This document shows, piece after piece, positions 40,096 to 55,000 of a stretch of DNA of 64,000 nt. The stretch's first letter is position 1; each line of letters opens with the position of its first letter. Below the pieces are notes generated by a model. The model was given only the letters and a program-made list of their open reading frames with translations. It did not search any database and had not been told where the DNA came from. A program made the translations under genes and the position numbers. Source of the stretch: Climacteris rufus (Eukaryota; Chordata; Aves; Passeriformes; Climacteridae); NCBI GenBank assembly GCA_013398175.1, contig VZRZ01005898.1, forward strand, positions 7,398-71,397. The letters are read 5' to 3'.

Positions 40096-43000
40096 CTGGA
40101 AAGGAAACAAAACAGGAAGTTTGAACCTGAACTTCAAGCTGCAGCTCAATGACAGTGTTTAACTAAAGCTGTAGGAGTCGAGCAAGTTTCAAAGAGGTAG
40201 GTGGTACTGGTACAAAGCAGATTAATTCGTGGGAACTGGGGGATCTGCCTTATGCACTTGGGGCCTTTTTGCTTAAAAGACACTTCAGAATTTTTAGGTG
40301 TGTTCTATTGGTGGTGTAGGTTTGGTAGCATTGTTTTTTGTTTATTTTTTTCAACTGTATTTCTTAAACTGCCTTTTTAATGAGCTGACACTGCTGGCAC
40401 AGGCCCCCGTTGCAGCAGGAATTACCCAGAAAAGCACTTACCTCCAGCTGGCTCTTCTCCACCGTGATCTTGCTGTACACTCGGTTCCCCTCATCACCAC
40501 ACACCTTCTTCAGCTCCTCTCTGTTGAGGGAGAAGAGCTGAGCTCCGGTGAGGATGCCCAGGTGTTCCACTGTCCTGGGGAGACACAGAGTGAGGAGGTG
40601 AGGGTTGTGCAAAGGTGGGCAGTGTCACAAGGGGCTGGGGCTGTGCCAAGGTGGCAGCTGCAAGTCCAGTTGCATTTCAGGCCGTGGGTTTAGGTAGTTA
40701 ACTGTTTTTCTCCAAGAAAATACATCCAAGAGAGAAAGGGAGTGAGTTTGGGCTCTGAACATGCTGGTTAAAGAGCCTGGATGTAATAGGGTTGGAATCT
40801 AATTTGCAGCACAGGCTCTGTGAGTAAGCACAAGGGACTTGTCACCCCGGTGGGGGGGTGCAAGGCCTCCTCTGCTCCTTCTCCAGGGAAGGAGGAGCAT
40901 TTCCTGTGGCAATAGAGCCAATCTTACTCTTTGCTGAATGACTTGGCCTCCAGCCAGGCTTTGACTTCTTCGGTGCTGGATTCGAAGGTGAGGGGCACGA
41001 AAATTTGCTGAGGCTTTTCCACTTTGAAATTCCTGTGGGGAGGCTGAATTTTGTTGTTTGTGATCTTCTTTAGCAGCTCATCGTTCAGCTCATCCATTTG
41101 GTGAATAAGTTCTGTAGAAACAAGCGGGGAATGAAATCAAGGCTTCAGTCCAACATCCCATTAAATGAATGTGTTTGTGGGTAAATTGTGAGGAAAACGG
41201 GGATGTGGCTCAGCATTTTTATTGACTCTGTAAATACAGCCCAGGAAAGTGCTTACTTTTGTATTTTAGTTGTAAAGAAGAAGCTTAAGTGCTCTGTAGG
41301 AGCAATAGGGTGACTGATGACATTTTGACCTTCAGAATTCCACCAGGAGCAAACGTGTACATGGAAATCTCCCTGGGTTTGGAGGCTGGAGGGTCCTGGA
41401 GCAGAGTGGGGGATCTCCCCTTTCCCCCCGAGCCAAGACTCTCCCTTCAGCTTTTGGAACCTCTTTGGGAGAAAGTGGGATTTCTGCAGTTGCTCTCCAG
41501 GAGGATGGAGAGGAGGGACCACAAAATCACATCTGAGGGATCTAAAAGCTGCTTCATGGTTCCTGCAGCACGACTGGGGAGGGAACCTCATTTTCAGTGT
41601 TTTGTGTACAAATTGACATTGGGACCGATCTTGTTCCTCGTGTTTCTAACTTACCCTGTTCCTCCTGCCTCATTCAAAGGACATAAAACCCCACAAGAGC
41701 CACCAGCTTCTGCCCAAGGTTTGCTCAGGGGTGTGAACCTGATCTGGCAGTGTCTGTGCTCCCAGTGGTGCTGTCGGGTGGTGACAAGGGACAGGGCCCC
41801 GCTCCCTGATGCCTGGTGGTGCTGCTGGCTTTTTGTTCAGTTTGTCATCTTCCTGGGGTGAGTGATTCAGTTCCCTGTGGGCTGCTGAAATAAGGGAACT
41901 GCCCTGCAGACTTAACAGCAAGAGGGGAAAACCCCAGCCCACGTGGGGCAGCAGAGGTCAGGAGGGATGGACTCTGTGCTTCTGAGAACCACGTTCCCAT
42001 TTTCCTGTGTCCCTGTGTTGCCTTTTATTTTCCTCCCAGCACCCCTTGGCTGTTGCCTGAGGTGGAAGAACAGTTCTGTGAGAATGTACAACTGGAGATT
42101 TGGGATTGAGATCTTTTTTCTCTGCTACTTGTAGTAAGTAATTTGCTGATCCCAGACCTCAGAGCTCCGCAGTGGAACAGAAGTGACAGGATGCACAAAC
42201 TGGGAGTGAGCAACACACCCATGACCAGAGGAGCTTGAAGGACCCTTCCAGCCCAGGCCATGCTATGATTCTATGAAAACTCTTGTGATCCATCATGTGG
42301 TATCACTTGTGCCATGAAACTCCTGAAGGTTGTGGAGAACAACTCGGTGTCATGAACAGATCCCCGTCCTTGTATTCCGGGGCGTTCCCTCGTCCCCAAA
42401 GGGCTCCTGCTTCCAGGAGTCCACAGCGGGTGAGCAGGGTGGGATAAGGGTGTGAGGTGAGCAGGGCCCCGGTCTCTCTGCTGCTCTGTGACCCCCTCTA
42501 GCATGTGCAGGGTGAGGGGTGATGTGGATCTCCTGTTTGGCTGGGAATGGTGTGGAAGCACGTGAAGGAAGAGGCCAGGTGGGCGCTGTGTGTGTGGCAG
42601 GAGATGAACAAAGGAAGCGACAGAAAGGGATTGACCTGAGCAGTGCTCAGACACCAACATTTGGGAAGGGAAAGGACTCTCTCCTTGGGAGGAGGAGGAA
42701 GGTCAGGCTGGAGGAAGGAGGGATGGGGTGATCACTTATTGCCCTGCTTGTCCTGGGCTGTCTGAGAGCCTGGAAAGTGTCATGAGCTGCAGGGCTGCTC
42801 TCTTGGCTCTTGTGCTGCCTGGAATCGCCTGCTGGAATCGCCAGTGCTGCTGTACTGCTGATCACTAAAAGGTGCAGGGGAGAGGCAGCCCCTTGGGGAG
42901 GTGTGGACCCAGCACAGAGCAGCCACAGCTGGGGGAGCACAGGGTGGGACACAGGGTGGGACACAGGGTGGGACACGCACGTACGTTCTTTGGCGTCCTG

Positions 43001-46000
43001 GGGAGAGTTGCGCGATAACATCTCACTGCCCCACTTATCCCCGGCGTAGCTGGCGGGCATCTTGTGAGTTGGGCTGGATGGGCCGTAGCCCCTGGGGCTC
43101 AGGTCTCCTTTGTACCTCTGGTTAGACTGGTTAGAATGGGAAAAATAGAAAGTAAGAATTTTGCCATTTGTCATTTTCTTAAAATTTCCACCTCCCACCC
43201 ATGAAGGGACAAGCTGCCGTGTTCTCCTTGTGCTGGTGTGGGGCTGGTGAGACCTCAGGTGGAGCTGCGTGGAAGAAGTTAATTTCTGGGATCTCATGGC
43301 AATGAACAACCCAAAGCAAAGCCTAAAGATTGCATGAGGGAATTCCTATACATGCCAAACGTGTCCAATCCCATTGGAAGGGAAAGCCTCACTGCCCCAT
43401 AGCTGGGATCTGAAGCAGGCCCACTGCCAAGGGCCTGGAGCAGTCTAGAAAGTTTGACATTTTGATTAAACTCAGAGGGATTTATCCAGAGGCCTGCTGG
43501 GCCCCCTAAGGCTTTGCAATACCAAAGTAGGGAAGCAATTCCATGCTTCCTTGGGGTATTGAGAGCACTCCAGCTCCACATTTTTGCAGTGCAAGTTGCA
43601 TTATTCATTCAGTTCTCACTTAGATGGTGTTTCCATCTGCCTCGACTCCAGTAAGGTGTTTCTGCTGCTGAACTGAACTGGCTGAGGGAGTTGTCTGTCT
43701 TTAATTTAACCCCTAACGAAAATCTAGGCATTTTCATGTAAAAATTTGCTTTTGTGGAAAGCATGAGGCTGCTGCACAAATGGGAAGGATAGGCCTTATT
43801 TAGGTAGGTGATCATTGCAAAATGTGAGTTTTATCATAGGAGACCCAGGAATCTCCTGACTTTGTCTCCTTCTGAGGGTTCATCCTGACTTGTGCACAGT
43901 ATCCTAAGAAATGCAGGGAGGTCTAATGACAGGATGATTCCCAGAGGCAGATTGTGCCCTGCAGCTGGCACCAGTCAGACACCACCTGCCTACAGACCTG
44001 TTCGAGCTCTTCCAGTTTCACCACATCCAGGATGTTGTACGGGACGTAACCGGCCTGCCCGCTCCGGTTGAGCAACTTCCACCACTGCTTGTTGTCTTCC
44101 AGCACCTGAGAGAGGGATGGGAGTCAATCAGCTAGGGGGAACATGGGATTTCAGGCACACACAACCAGGATATAGTGGAGATGGGCCACCCAGAAGGTGA
44201 AGTTGCCAGGAGGACGTCACTGAGGGCAGGAGCTCTGATTAGATCTGTTGCTCTCAGATGCAGTCCAGGATTGAAACCTTTCCTGGAAAGCATCAGAATT
44301 TATTATAAGGATGAACAGGAGAGCACCTCTGAGTGCTGAAGAACTCATAGTTCCCATGTAATTTCCATTTCTCCAGATCTTTTTTTTTTTCCCAGTGACT
44401 GAGTTTCTGATGTCTTTTTTCATTAAAACGAATAAAAAAGTACATTTTGCACAGAAACCTTTCCTCAGGTCACAGATCAGCGTTAGCCCAAGCCATGTCC
44501 CACATTCTCCAGCTGCCAACAGCACTGCAGTGAGTGAAAAGTTATGAAAAGGTGTTTTTCAGAGAAGATAATTCCTTGTGGAGGGGCAAGTGGTAATGAG
44601 GAGCACAGGCCCAGCAGGGCAGTGAGCAGGGCACTCCAGTGAGTTGTTTTCCTCCCTCCTCCTGCAGTTAAATGGGACTGAGGTGTTTGAGCTGAGGAAA
44701 TGACCCAGCACAGCACAGTCAGCCTGTTCCGGCTTTAGACTGAGCAAAGCTTGGTGTCACTGCTCAGACAGCACCAGGGAAAATGGAATTGGTGCTTGCC
44801 AATACCCTGAGCTCTCTCCTGGCCCTGGGAAGGGGAGGAGGACACACCTTTTCCCCAGAGTGCTCACGTACCTCCAGGATTTCATCCTTCAGCACCGAGA
44901 GCTCGTTGGCGTTTCGTGCGGTGAAATCGTAGCGGATTTTGGCAAATCTCTTGGGCACAGCCATTCCCTGGGCCTCAAAATTCCTGCAGGAGAGAAAAGT
45001 TGCAGTTTCAATGGAAGCCAATCTAATAGTGAGGCTGAGAAAACTGGAATTGAAGAAGAGAAATGATCCTAATTCTTTCCCTACTTCACATTGCATCTCT
45101 AACACTTGATGGTCCCAGCAGGACCTGTGATGGGGTGAATGAGAAAAAGACGTTATTTTGCTGATATAACTGGATTTAAGGTATTTTGCTGTGGATTTGA
45201 ACTCTTTTGTAGTAAAGCTTATAAATCTTAGTCTAGAACAGAAAACCAAGGAAAACCAGTCTGGCTTGAAGGCTTTTTCCCAGACTAGAGCTGGCTACAG
45301 AAAAGTGGATGGTCAAGGGCTTTGCTGGGTCTGGGCTTCCAGTTTTGAAAGTTTAGAAGGTGAAAATTTTCTGTCAAACCACGGCAGAGGATTCACGTGG
45401 AATTTGGGAAGAGTTTGGTGGAGCTCAGAGATGTGACAATTTCCAAGGTGTGAGCTCGTGTGAACAAGGAAGCAGATGGAGAATCTCTAAACTTTGAACT
45501 ACAAGTACTTTGATGAAGGTTTTGTACCACTGAGTAACTGGGCATGGAAAATTAGCATCAGGGCAGTTAAAAGGTGCAAGAGCCATCTTTCCCTTGGAAA
45601 AAAACCCGAGGCAAAGGGGTGGCCTGGTTGGTTCTCGGTTTGGAAGTGAACTTTCCAAGACTTCTGAAGAAAGGGGAGGGTTTTTCCACCCATTTTCTAG
45701 AATTCTGTCTCATTAAGAAGGGTTGTCTGAACTGGGCACCCTGTCGGTTCCCCGAGGGAGAGGTGGGCAGGACTGGAATATATTGTTTTGTTCAGCCTCT
45801 AATCAGTGGTTTTGCCTTTGGTTGTGTCTAAAGCCAAGGGGGAGCTGCTGTCTCCTGTGAAACAAAACCCCTTCCTCAGCTGCAATGTTTTCCAGCAGCG
45901 CTGGGAGGTTGGGCTGCTCCTCCTCAGCCCTGTGTTTCCAGAAGCTTTGTGTGTGCCCTTCCCTCAGGGCAGATTCCTCCTGTAGGCAGCTTCTGCCTCT

Positions 46001-49000
46001 GCAAGCTCTGCTGGCTTTGGATGGATGGAGAGATCCTCAGGGAGTCCAGAGGAGGCCAGGAAGGGCCAGGAAGTGCTCCAACAGATGGAGCACCTCTGTT
46101 ACACAAACAGGCAGGGAGAGCTGGGAATGTTCAGCCTGGAGAGGAGAAGGCTCTGGAGAGCCCTTGGAACCCTTTCCAATGCCTAAAGGGGCTCCAAGAG
46201 AGCTGGAGAGGGACTTTGGGCAAGGGCCTGGAGTGACAAGACAAGGAGGAATAGCTTCCCCCTACCAGAGGGGGGGCTTAGGTGGGATATTGGGAAGAAT
46301 TTCTTCCCTGTGAGGGTGGGGAGGCCCTGGCACAAGTTGCCCAGAGAAGCTGTGGCTGCCCCATCCCTGGAAGTGTCCAAGGCCAGGTTGGATGGGGCTT
46401 GGAGCAACCTGGGATAGTGGAAGGTGTCCCTGTCCATGGCAGGGAGTTGGAACTGGATAATATATCAGGTCCTGTCCCACACAGTCCATTCTGTGATTCC
46501 ATGATTCCAACATCTCTGCATGTATGGAGAGCCAAAGCGCAGTGCAGCATCTTTGGCACCTGATCCTTAATGTCACTTTGGTGGGTGATGCTGGGAAACA
46601 AGACCTATGGATGGACTGCTGAAGTCAGTCAATATTTTTGCCTCCTGTGGTGGAAAACACCTGGGATTCCTTTCCTTGCAGAGCTGCTGGGGGTTAAATA
46701 GCAAATAGTGCTTACAGGAGTAATCTCACAGCTGATCTTTATGTTCTCCTGATGGTTATTAACAGTGGCAGAGACTTATCTCCAGGATGCCCACACATCC
46801 CTGTGCCACTGTCTGTGTGTGTTCCTGAGGTTCCAAGGTGGGAGCCGAAGCTCTGGGGGTGCAGATCTGTTACCTGTTTCCGTGTGGAGTGATGTTCTGT
46901 TTGAAGGCATCCCCAGCCTGCGCCTGGTCAGCCGCCTGGCCACGCTTGAGTGAGGAATTCCGGTAAGGATATCCATTGGCTGAGGAGAGCTGGAAAGGCA
47001 GACGTGGAGTCAGCGTTACCAGGAAAGGGGAAAGCTGATCAGAGAAAAGGAGAGGGATAGGAGGAGATGAGTCATGGCCTGGCAGCTTTTGGTCAAGGTG
47101 TTCTTCAGGAAAACCTGTATCCCTGGAGCTCAGTTACGTTACAGGGTCCTGTTGCCTTTGATCAGGAGAGGCTGACTGTCGCTGCGCTTTTCCAGCCTCA
47201 CTTCCCGTCTTTATTTAACTGCAGCAACCACATCCAGCTGAATTTTGAGCCAGCTACTTGTTGCACACCACCACACACCCCGCAGATCCATCTCTCTGGA
47301 AAAGGGGGAGGGAGAGGGAAGAGAGGATCCCCGGGGCACAGGACTAACCTCCTCTTGCAAGTGTCCGATGTCGATTTCCCAGGGAGCTCCGCGGAAGATT
47401 TCTGTGGGCGGTTCCCAGCCGTTGCGGAATTTGGGGATGTAGGTGGGGATGTTCGCGTCTCGGGGCCACTCAGCTCTAGGGCAGGAAGCGGGAATAGGAG
47501 GCGGGGTTCAAAAGGAATGTGGCTTTGAGGGCATTCCCTCAAAGGAGAAGCAGGAGCATCAGGCCGTCCAAGCAGCCCCTCTACCTGGGGAAGATGGCAA
47601 CTCTGTCTCACCTGGATCTGGTCCACGTCTCCCCCAGGGAATCCCAGAGGTTTATCTCTTTGGGTGTCAGGTGTCCTCTGAGGAAATCTGTGGCGTCTTT
47701 AGAAAGCAGTGGGCTGAGGACAGACCGGGCGAGCTCGGGGCCACCACAGCTATTGATGATCTGGGTCACACACAAACCACACAAGAATTTCAGCAGAGAA
47801 TTTCAGGAAACGGTCAAAATGTCAAACCAGGGGCACACAGAGGAGCAGAAATCAAAGATGAAGCTGATCCTTAGATCAGCCCAGTCGCCTCAAGAAACAC
47901 CAACCTAAGTCTTTGAAAGAGACAGGACGGTTCAGAGGAACATGAGAATTTTTTTGGATTGGAGTCAAAGCAGGGTCTGATCTATAAATTAGCTGTTCTT
48001 AGAAACGTCACAAGCTGGCACTTCAAAAAATGGAAAATACCTTGCTGTTCCTGTGACCTTTCTGGCTCCTTTTCCAAGTTGGGATTTCTGCTTCCTATTT
48101 TCAGTGCAAATACTGAGCTGTGTTTGCCTGAAGGTGAGAGCAGGCAGATTCCCAGTGGGAAACCCAGCTGGCTGCCCCTTTTGTTCACAGCAAGGGTTTA
48201 TTAGTTGGGTGGAAAGATCCATATTTGCTGGGGTTCCTGTATTTACTTCAAGCTTCAGATTGGATCAGAGGCTGGGAACAACCGGCCTCGCTTCTGGAAG
48301 TTCCCCAGAAAGGCCAGGCAAGAGCAGTTTTCCAACCCTTCTGCACAATCTATCTGCTTTTAAGTGTGAACTAGAAATAAATGGTGAGTTCCCAGTGAAA
48401 CCTGGGAATAAGATTTACCAGTTCCAGTGGCCCAAATAGGAAATGCACCAGCTCCGAAGCGCTGGGGTTCTGGATGTGCTTCCTTAGTTTGGCCTGGAAA
48501 GAGAAATGAAACCCAGTTTAACCCTAACCTGTGTGAGCCTTCTCTTTTCTGTCACATGGAGGGAGGGTTACTGACTGATGCTTTGGAGTCCCAGCTCTCC
48601 TCTGGGCTCAGCCCTGGGCTCTTGCCAGGAGATCAGCTGCTCCTTCTGATCCTGAGCAGGCACAAATTATCCATATTTGCTTCTAAAACAAAAGGCTGGA
48701 GCTTGGTGTCCTGATGTTTACTATCTCTGGGGTTTCTTTATTAATAACTTCCCAGGAAGGATCTTGTAGGATGTGTTGGCTGGACAAGTTTGGTCACAAG
48801 TGACAGAATTCCTCCCAGCTCATTACCCTCCTGGTCTCACACGTTTTACTGAGCAGAGCTGGCAGCACTGGGAACATCTTTATGCTCCTGCTTTTTATCC
48901 CTTCCTTAATACAGAGGGTCTTGCAGGGGAGAAAGGCAGGAGCCAGGAATACTGGGGCAGTGGGGGCCATGAGTTGTTGTGAACCAGAGACTTCCCAGGC

Positions 49001-52000
49001 CTGGATCTGAAAAGATCCAGGCATTGCAACCCTCTGGCTGCTCTGTCCCATCCTGGACTTGATGTTTCTAGATTTGGTTTAACAGCTTTGTCCCAAAAAA
49101 CCTGCACAAGCCTGACACAATGTTTGTCCTGGGTTCTGAAGAACCTGGAATTCACACCTTTGTCCCTTGGTAGTGTTTTCCGTTCAAATTTCACTCTGAA
49201 CACTCCCTACTGGGATTCATGGGGGAAAGCCCTGTCCCTGCATGGGATGGAAACTCCCTCTGTGTCTTACCAAGAGGTTAAAAGCCAGTTTGGTTTTCTG
49301 GAAGCAGTCGATGAACTCAGCCTCGCTTGGGGGTCGTGCTCGGAGGGTCAGCATTCCCTCTGCCAGGAGAAGGGGCAGAGAAGGACACATTGGTTAGAGC
49401 ATCCCTTTGGGGAAGGTCTCATCTGCCTGCCGTGCAGAAGGCACATCAAAAATGGGTGTTGAGACCACAACCATTGAAAATCAAAGGTTCAGGAAGGGCA
49501 AACACCCTCTGTGTGCTCTACAGGAGGTGCCCACGGAGCAGCAGCACCTCCCAGAGCGGTGGGGCCGGATCCGTGGCTGTGCCCGTGCATCGATCCCGCC
49601 CTGCTGGGCCGGGAGCTGAGGTGTCCCCCCCACCTTCATCTGTGCCCCTGCGCTCCCCGTTCGTTCTGGCTGCTGCACTGCACCTGCTGGCCCTTTCTTC
49701 TTGTTCTTCTTCCCTTTCTTCCTTTGGTTGAGCTGTCGGAATGCCTCTGCAGCCTTCTGGAGCCGGGCGACAAAGACTTCAATGTCATCCAGGGTGCAGT
49801 TCAGGATTTGCTGTGAGGACAGAAAGCCGAGGGAGCGAGGTGAAAGCGAGCCCGGGCTGCACATGGCTGGGAGCCTGAATCCCAGAGCCTGCTGCATTTT
49901 GCAGGAGAATGCACAGGAGTGGGCAATCCAGGCATGAAATGGAGCTGAATTCATCCCTTTGCAAACTCAGAGCTGGGCCTGGCTTTGTGCTGTCCTTATC
50001 AAGGTGACAAGTGGAAAATAACCCAAGTGAGGGAGGAGCAGACCTGGAATCAGCAGAGCTACCTCAGGTCAGAGGACGTTGTAAGTGACCTGGTGATGGA
50101 GATTTGCTTTTGGCCACCTTATCTTTATGCTCAGCAGATATCAATTGGAAAAATGACCAGATTAGGCATTAAGTGTCTGCTCATGGAGGAGCCCCTTACT
50201 CCCTGCCTCTGCTCCTGCCTATGGACTCTGCAGTGTCCTTGTCACCCACCGTTTCCTTTTCAATCTTCTGTGCTAACATGGCTCGTGATTCCTCGTGGTC
50301 GTGAGAGCCGGAGCTCCGTCGTTCATAGTCTGCAAACAAGGGAGAGAAAAATATATTTGCTCTCAGAGGTTGAAAACAGGCTCCACGAAAGGCAGGGATC
50401 CATGGGATGGTAACTCCCAGCTCGGGTGTTTGTTCTGGGCTGTGAGAGCACCTCAGGTATAATGTTTGTAATAGGTGCTAAAACCCAATCATAAGAATAA
50501 GAAATGTTTACAATTTCCTCATCAGTTTGATCTTTTGTCAGAGAAAGAGGTTGTTTCTGTTCCTAGGAACTTATTTCCGTTACTTCTTTCTCCAAAGAAA
50601 AATACCAGATTTTGTCAAGCCAGCTCAAATGGGATGAAGTCAGGATGGTTTTAGAATCAGTCTTTAGATGAGCACATGAGAGGGGTAAGTTCAGATGTGC
50701 ATTTCCATGCTTAACTTCACAAGAATTAATGGAAAACATTTGATTTTTGATATTGAAATCTTGGCTTCTGTGAAGTCAGCAGAGCCAGGAGTTTGTCTTT
50801 CTGTCCAGGTCTGTCTTGTCTGTACATTTTAAGATCACTAATGCCTGGTTCAAATTTCACATGATGGCTGAGTTTTATGAGGCACCTTTGCCTTCTTGGG
50901 AATCTCTGTATCCCCCAGGTACAGGTGTTGTTACAAGGAGTTTCAAGGAGCTTTTATTTGTTGAGCAGATATCTGGGTACAACACTTAGTTTCACCACAG
51001 ACCATTTCAGGAAGGCTGTCTGTCTGAGTTAATTAGTCTCTCATCCCCAGGACAGACTTCCCCAGTGCTCCCAGTACCTGGATCATGCTGGGAAGGAGGT
51101 GCCACCCTGTTCCTGTTCATCGCCGAGCCTCTCATGTCGTGCTGGATCGGGATGGGAGCTGGCCCTTGCGGTGGGGGGAGGATGGATTGTCTCTGCTTGA
51201 TCTTCTCCTGGTTTGCCCTGCAAGGAAAGCAACACAGAACAACCCCCTCAGTGGCTGCTGATCCCATTTCCAAGAGACTGGAGTGTGACTAAACCACTGC
51301 AAACTGGGCTTTATTTTTGTTACTCCCAGCTGCATCCTGCAGCACTTACTTGAGTGTCTGTGGGCGGATCTTCTTCCCGTGCTTGTGGTCTGCCAGGGCA
51401 CTTTCTATGTCCTCATGAACCATCTCCGCCTCAAGGATAAAACAGGGATGTTTTTAGGGCCTAGTTTCGAAGGGAATCAAGGAAGGGGCAAAGGGCAGAC
51501 AGCAAGGAATGTGTTTTGTTGTGTTTCACACCAACAAGGAGGGCCCTGCTCACCTCCACCTCGTCACAGTTGAAGAAGTGGATGTCGGGTTTGTGCTGCT
51601 CGGAATCCTGACACACCAGCAGGAGGATGGAGGAGTAACGCATCTGGTTGAGCACTGTCTGGCAGTGCTGGACTGTCGGCAGAGGAAAGTCCTCCAGCTC
51701 TTCCTGCAAGAGAAGGGGGAAGGTGAACTATTAAACTGAGGAGGAATGGTCCTATGCAGGAACACCTGGGATCCCTGGGCTGGTATTCCTTGGTTTGTCA
51801 TTGCTAAAACCATGCTGCTCCCACACTGCAGGGCTGACTCTAATCCAGGAGTGGATTTGGGTGGTGATTCACCCTTGTCTGTGTTCCTTAGAACTTGCCC
51901 TCTTCCAGGCAGATTGGACACCACACCTCCATCCATGGGTCACTCCCACAGGGCTCCAGGTACCTGTGTCTCACAGTCCAGCAGCCGGATGGACTTGTCA

Positions 52001-55000
52001 TTCACTTGCAGCAGCATCTCCTGCGTCCAAATTTTCTCTTTGGAGTTGAGCAGGATGAGTTTCCGGATAGCATCATCCACTGTCGTGATGGACTCACTCT
52101 TGTCCATGATGAAGGTGGCCAAGTGCTGAAGGTGGGCAGAGAAAGGAGATAAAACAGGTGGAAAATGTTTGTTTTGTGTCAATCAGTGGTGAAAGCATCT
52201 CGAAAGGCTTCTGCTATTGTTTGTAGTTCCTCAGAGCTCAGGCCTGAAGGAGTTGCTGCACTAAATGGTTCTGGCTGTTGGTACCAGCCAACAGCAGTGA
52301 AAGATTTGGGTTTTGTAATGGGTTTTCCTCACCACTTGCATATTAATCCCATCAATTCCAACAGCTGTGATCCCTATCCAGTGGGGCAGATGCTTCATAC
52401 ACACAAGTTACTCCTCAGGCCCTTCTGAACTTGGCTTGGGAGTTGAACTATGGCAGTTACGCTTCACTTGCCAAGCCAAAAGCACTTGTGTTTTGCTTAT
52501 CTCACATAGCAGACCTGCTTGTGTGGGGTTTGTGCCAGGCAAAGAGCTCACACAAGCCATGGGCAAGTGTTAGTCTTCTGTGCCCAGTGGGAGCCATGCA
52601 GTGTGTGGGGTCCCATGCTCTGGGAACAGCTACTCCAGAGAGCTTCTGTGCTGCAAAGCCTGCAAGAGCTCCACACCTGGAGTTGACTTTACACCAGCCC
52701 TTTAATTCCCCTGTAGGGTTGGGGTTACCTTCCTCCCAAAATACCCAAATCAGCCCTCTTGGTAGTGAAAATGGGCATTGATGACTGTAGGAAAGGATTT
52801 TTTGCTGCTCAGCTAGTGTGTAACCATCCAAGATGCTTTCCCATCCCTGCTCCAACTGCATCCTGAAGCGTCTGGTGACCCAAGCCTGGCACTTGGCACC
52901 TGCACATACAGAGTGTGTGTAACGGGGCAGCCCTTGCAGCTTTGGTCTGCTCCCGAGGCTCCACGGGAAGGGAAGGCTGGGCAGGGAGGCAGCTGTGGAA
53001 AGGAGAGGTGTGTCACATCCCAGTTGGGTGTGTGCCCCCCGGCAGTGGGTGAAAGCCACTCCAAAAATCCAGGTGAGCGAGTGCTGCTCCCTGCAGATGG
53101 AAGAACTGCCAGCAGAGGGGACTGCAAGGCAGGAAAAGCTGGGACTCGGAGCAGCTGTTGTCCCTGTGCCAGTGACAGCACAGCCAGGCCACATGTTAGG
53201 TGACAACAGGGAAAGGGAAAAAATCAGGAAGGAAAAGGAAATTTTCCTGTTTCACCTTGTTCCTTTTGTTCCCAAGCTGTGTTCCTGGTGAGAAGGGAAG
53301 GAGAATGTGTCTGACAGGAAAAAGCAGCTGAAGGTTTTCCCTGTCTTTACCAACTTTCTCCAGGAGAGGAAGGCAGGAGGTTTTTGGATCAGTAAGTTAC
53401 AGGCCTGACCAAAGCATGTGTGCAGTCCAAGGGCCTGCAGCCAGGAGGCTTATTGGGCCAGATCCCAGCTTTTTCTCTCTTCCCTGGAATATTGAAGGCC
53501 CTTCCACCACCATGACCCTCTGATCCCACTTTCCTTTCTCAGTAGGGTACAGAACAGACATATCAGCTACAGTGGCTCAGCTGGAGAGCTGGGAGCAGGT
53601 TAAGCCCTGGTTTCAAAGCAAGAGCTGGGAAAACGGGGAGTGTTTTCAAGCAAGTCCTAAATTGCTGGGAAATTTAGGGAGGAATTTTGCCTGGCTTTTC
53701 TCCCTTTGATCCCATGTCTTCCTGCCTTCTCCCAGTGATCAGACCTAACTTTTTTAGGGGTCAGGTAGCTTCTTTCTGGTGCTGATGCACTCCTGAGCTG
53801 ATTCAGTAACCCACTGGATTGTGTCCACAGCTGGCATGTGCATCGGTGGACAACGCAGGAGGATGAGCGAGTTGTGAGGGAGAGAATTCCCTTCTCCCTG
53901 TAAAAGCCCAGGGAAATGCAGAGTGGGAAGCAGATTAAGAGGCAGCAAAAGCTGCTGCTGCTGCAACACCAGGGAGGGAACCAGCATGTGCTGCTGTGGA
54001 AATTGGTTATGAACCTTGGAGAGGCTGTGGATGTTGGGGTCTGACACAGACTGGATGGAGGGATGGATAGGGTTTGTGGTTGCTGTTAGACAATTCCCAA
54101 AGACTGGAGGAAGGAGCAGAGAAGAGGACAAACACTGCAGGGTGTAAGGTCCGTTCCTGTGTTCATCAAGCACAGGTATGGGGTGAGGCACTGTCTAAAT
54201 AAAACTCCTGGCAGGTATGTGAGCCAAAAGCTGAGATTAGCAATGCAATCACGTATGATAAACATGCTGGGTGGATGTTACTGTAACTGTAAAATAGTGC
54301 ATGGAGAGGTATTTGCCAAGCCAGTCTTATCTGTGCAGAGGTGATAAGCCCTCTGCTTTCAGGGCACTGAGGAGAATGGGTTTACTCAAGATGACAGGCA
54401 TTTTTATCTCTTCTATGATTTTATCCACCACTTTTACAAGCTTCATAAATTCCTTTGCTGTTTACTGTTCAGTTAGTTTTCGTGGAGGGGAAGCCACTTG
54501 TCTGACTCAATCATTAGAATATTTTTTTATTTTCCATTTTCTGTAGGTACTGGTGGATTGAGGGGACAAGCTTGCTGCTGTCTTTGCTTTATCTCCTGAA
54601 ACTTCTTTTCATCCAGATGGATATGCAAATACAGCAGCTTTTATTAGAATGGGCAACGAGTCCATCCACCATTAAACTTTGATCAGATTACTTCAAAGGG
54701 TGTAAAATGCCTCCTGTGAGGAAACCTCATTCTGTCTCACTGCCTGCCACCACAATTCTGTTTGCCTTGGTCAAAGTTCAGGGGAGAGACTCACGAATCG
54801 GTGGCTTATGGCATAATTCATGAAGAATTCATGTCACTGTTTAAAGTCCTCTCTGCGTCCATGAGTGACTGCTGAGCCACCCAGTTGGTTTCTCTGATGG
54901 AAACCAGGACCTCTTTCCAAACAGGCATTCTACAAGTCCAAATTTAGACTTCTAAGGGCCCCATCTCCTACATATGAACCTCAGAAAATGTTTTCCTGTC

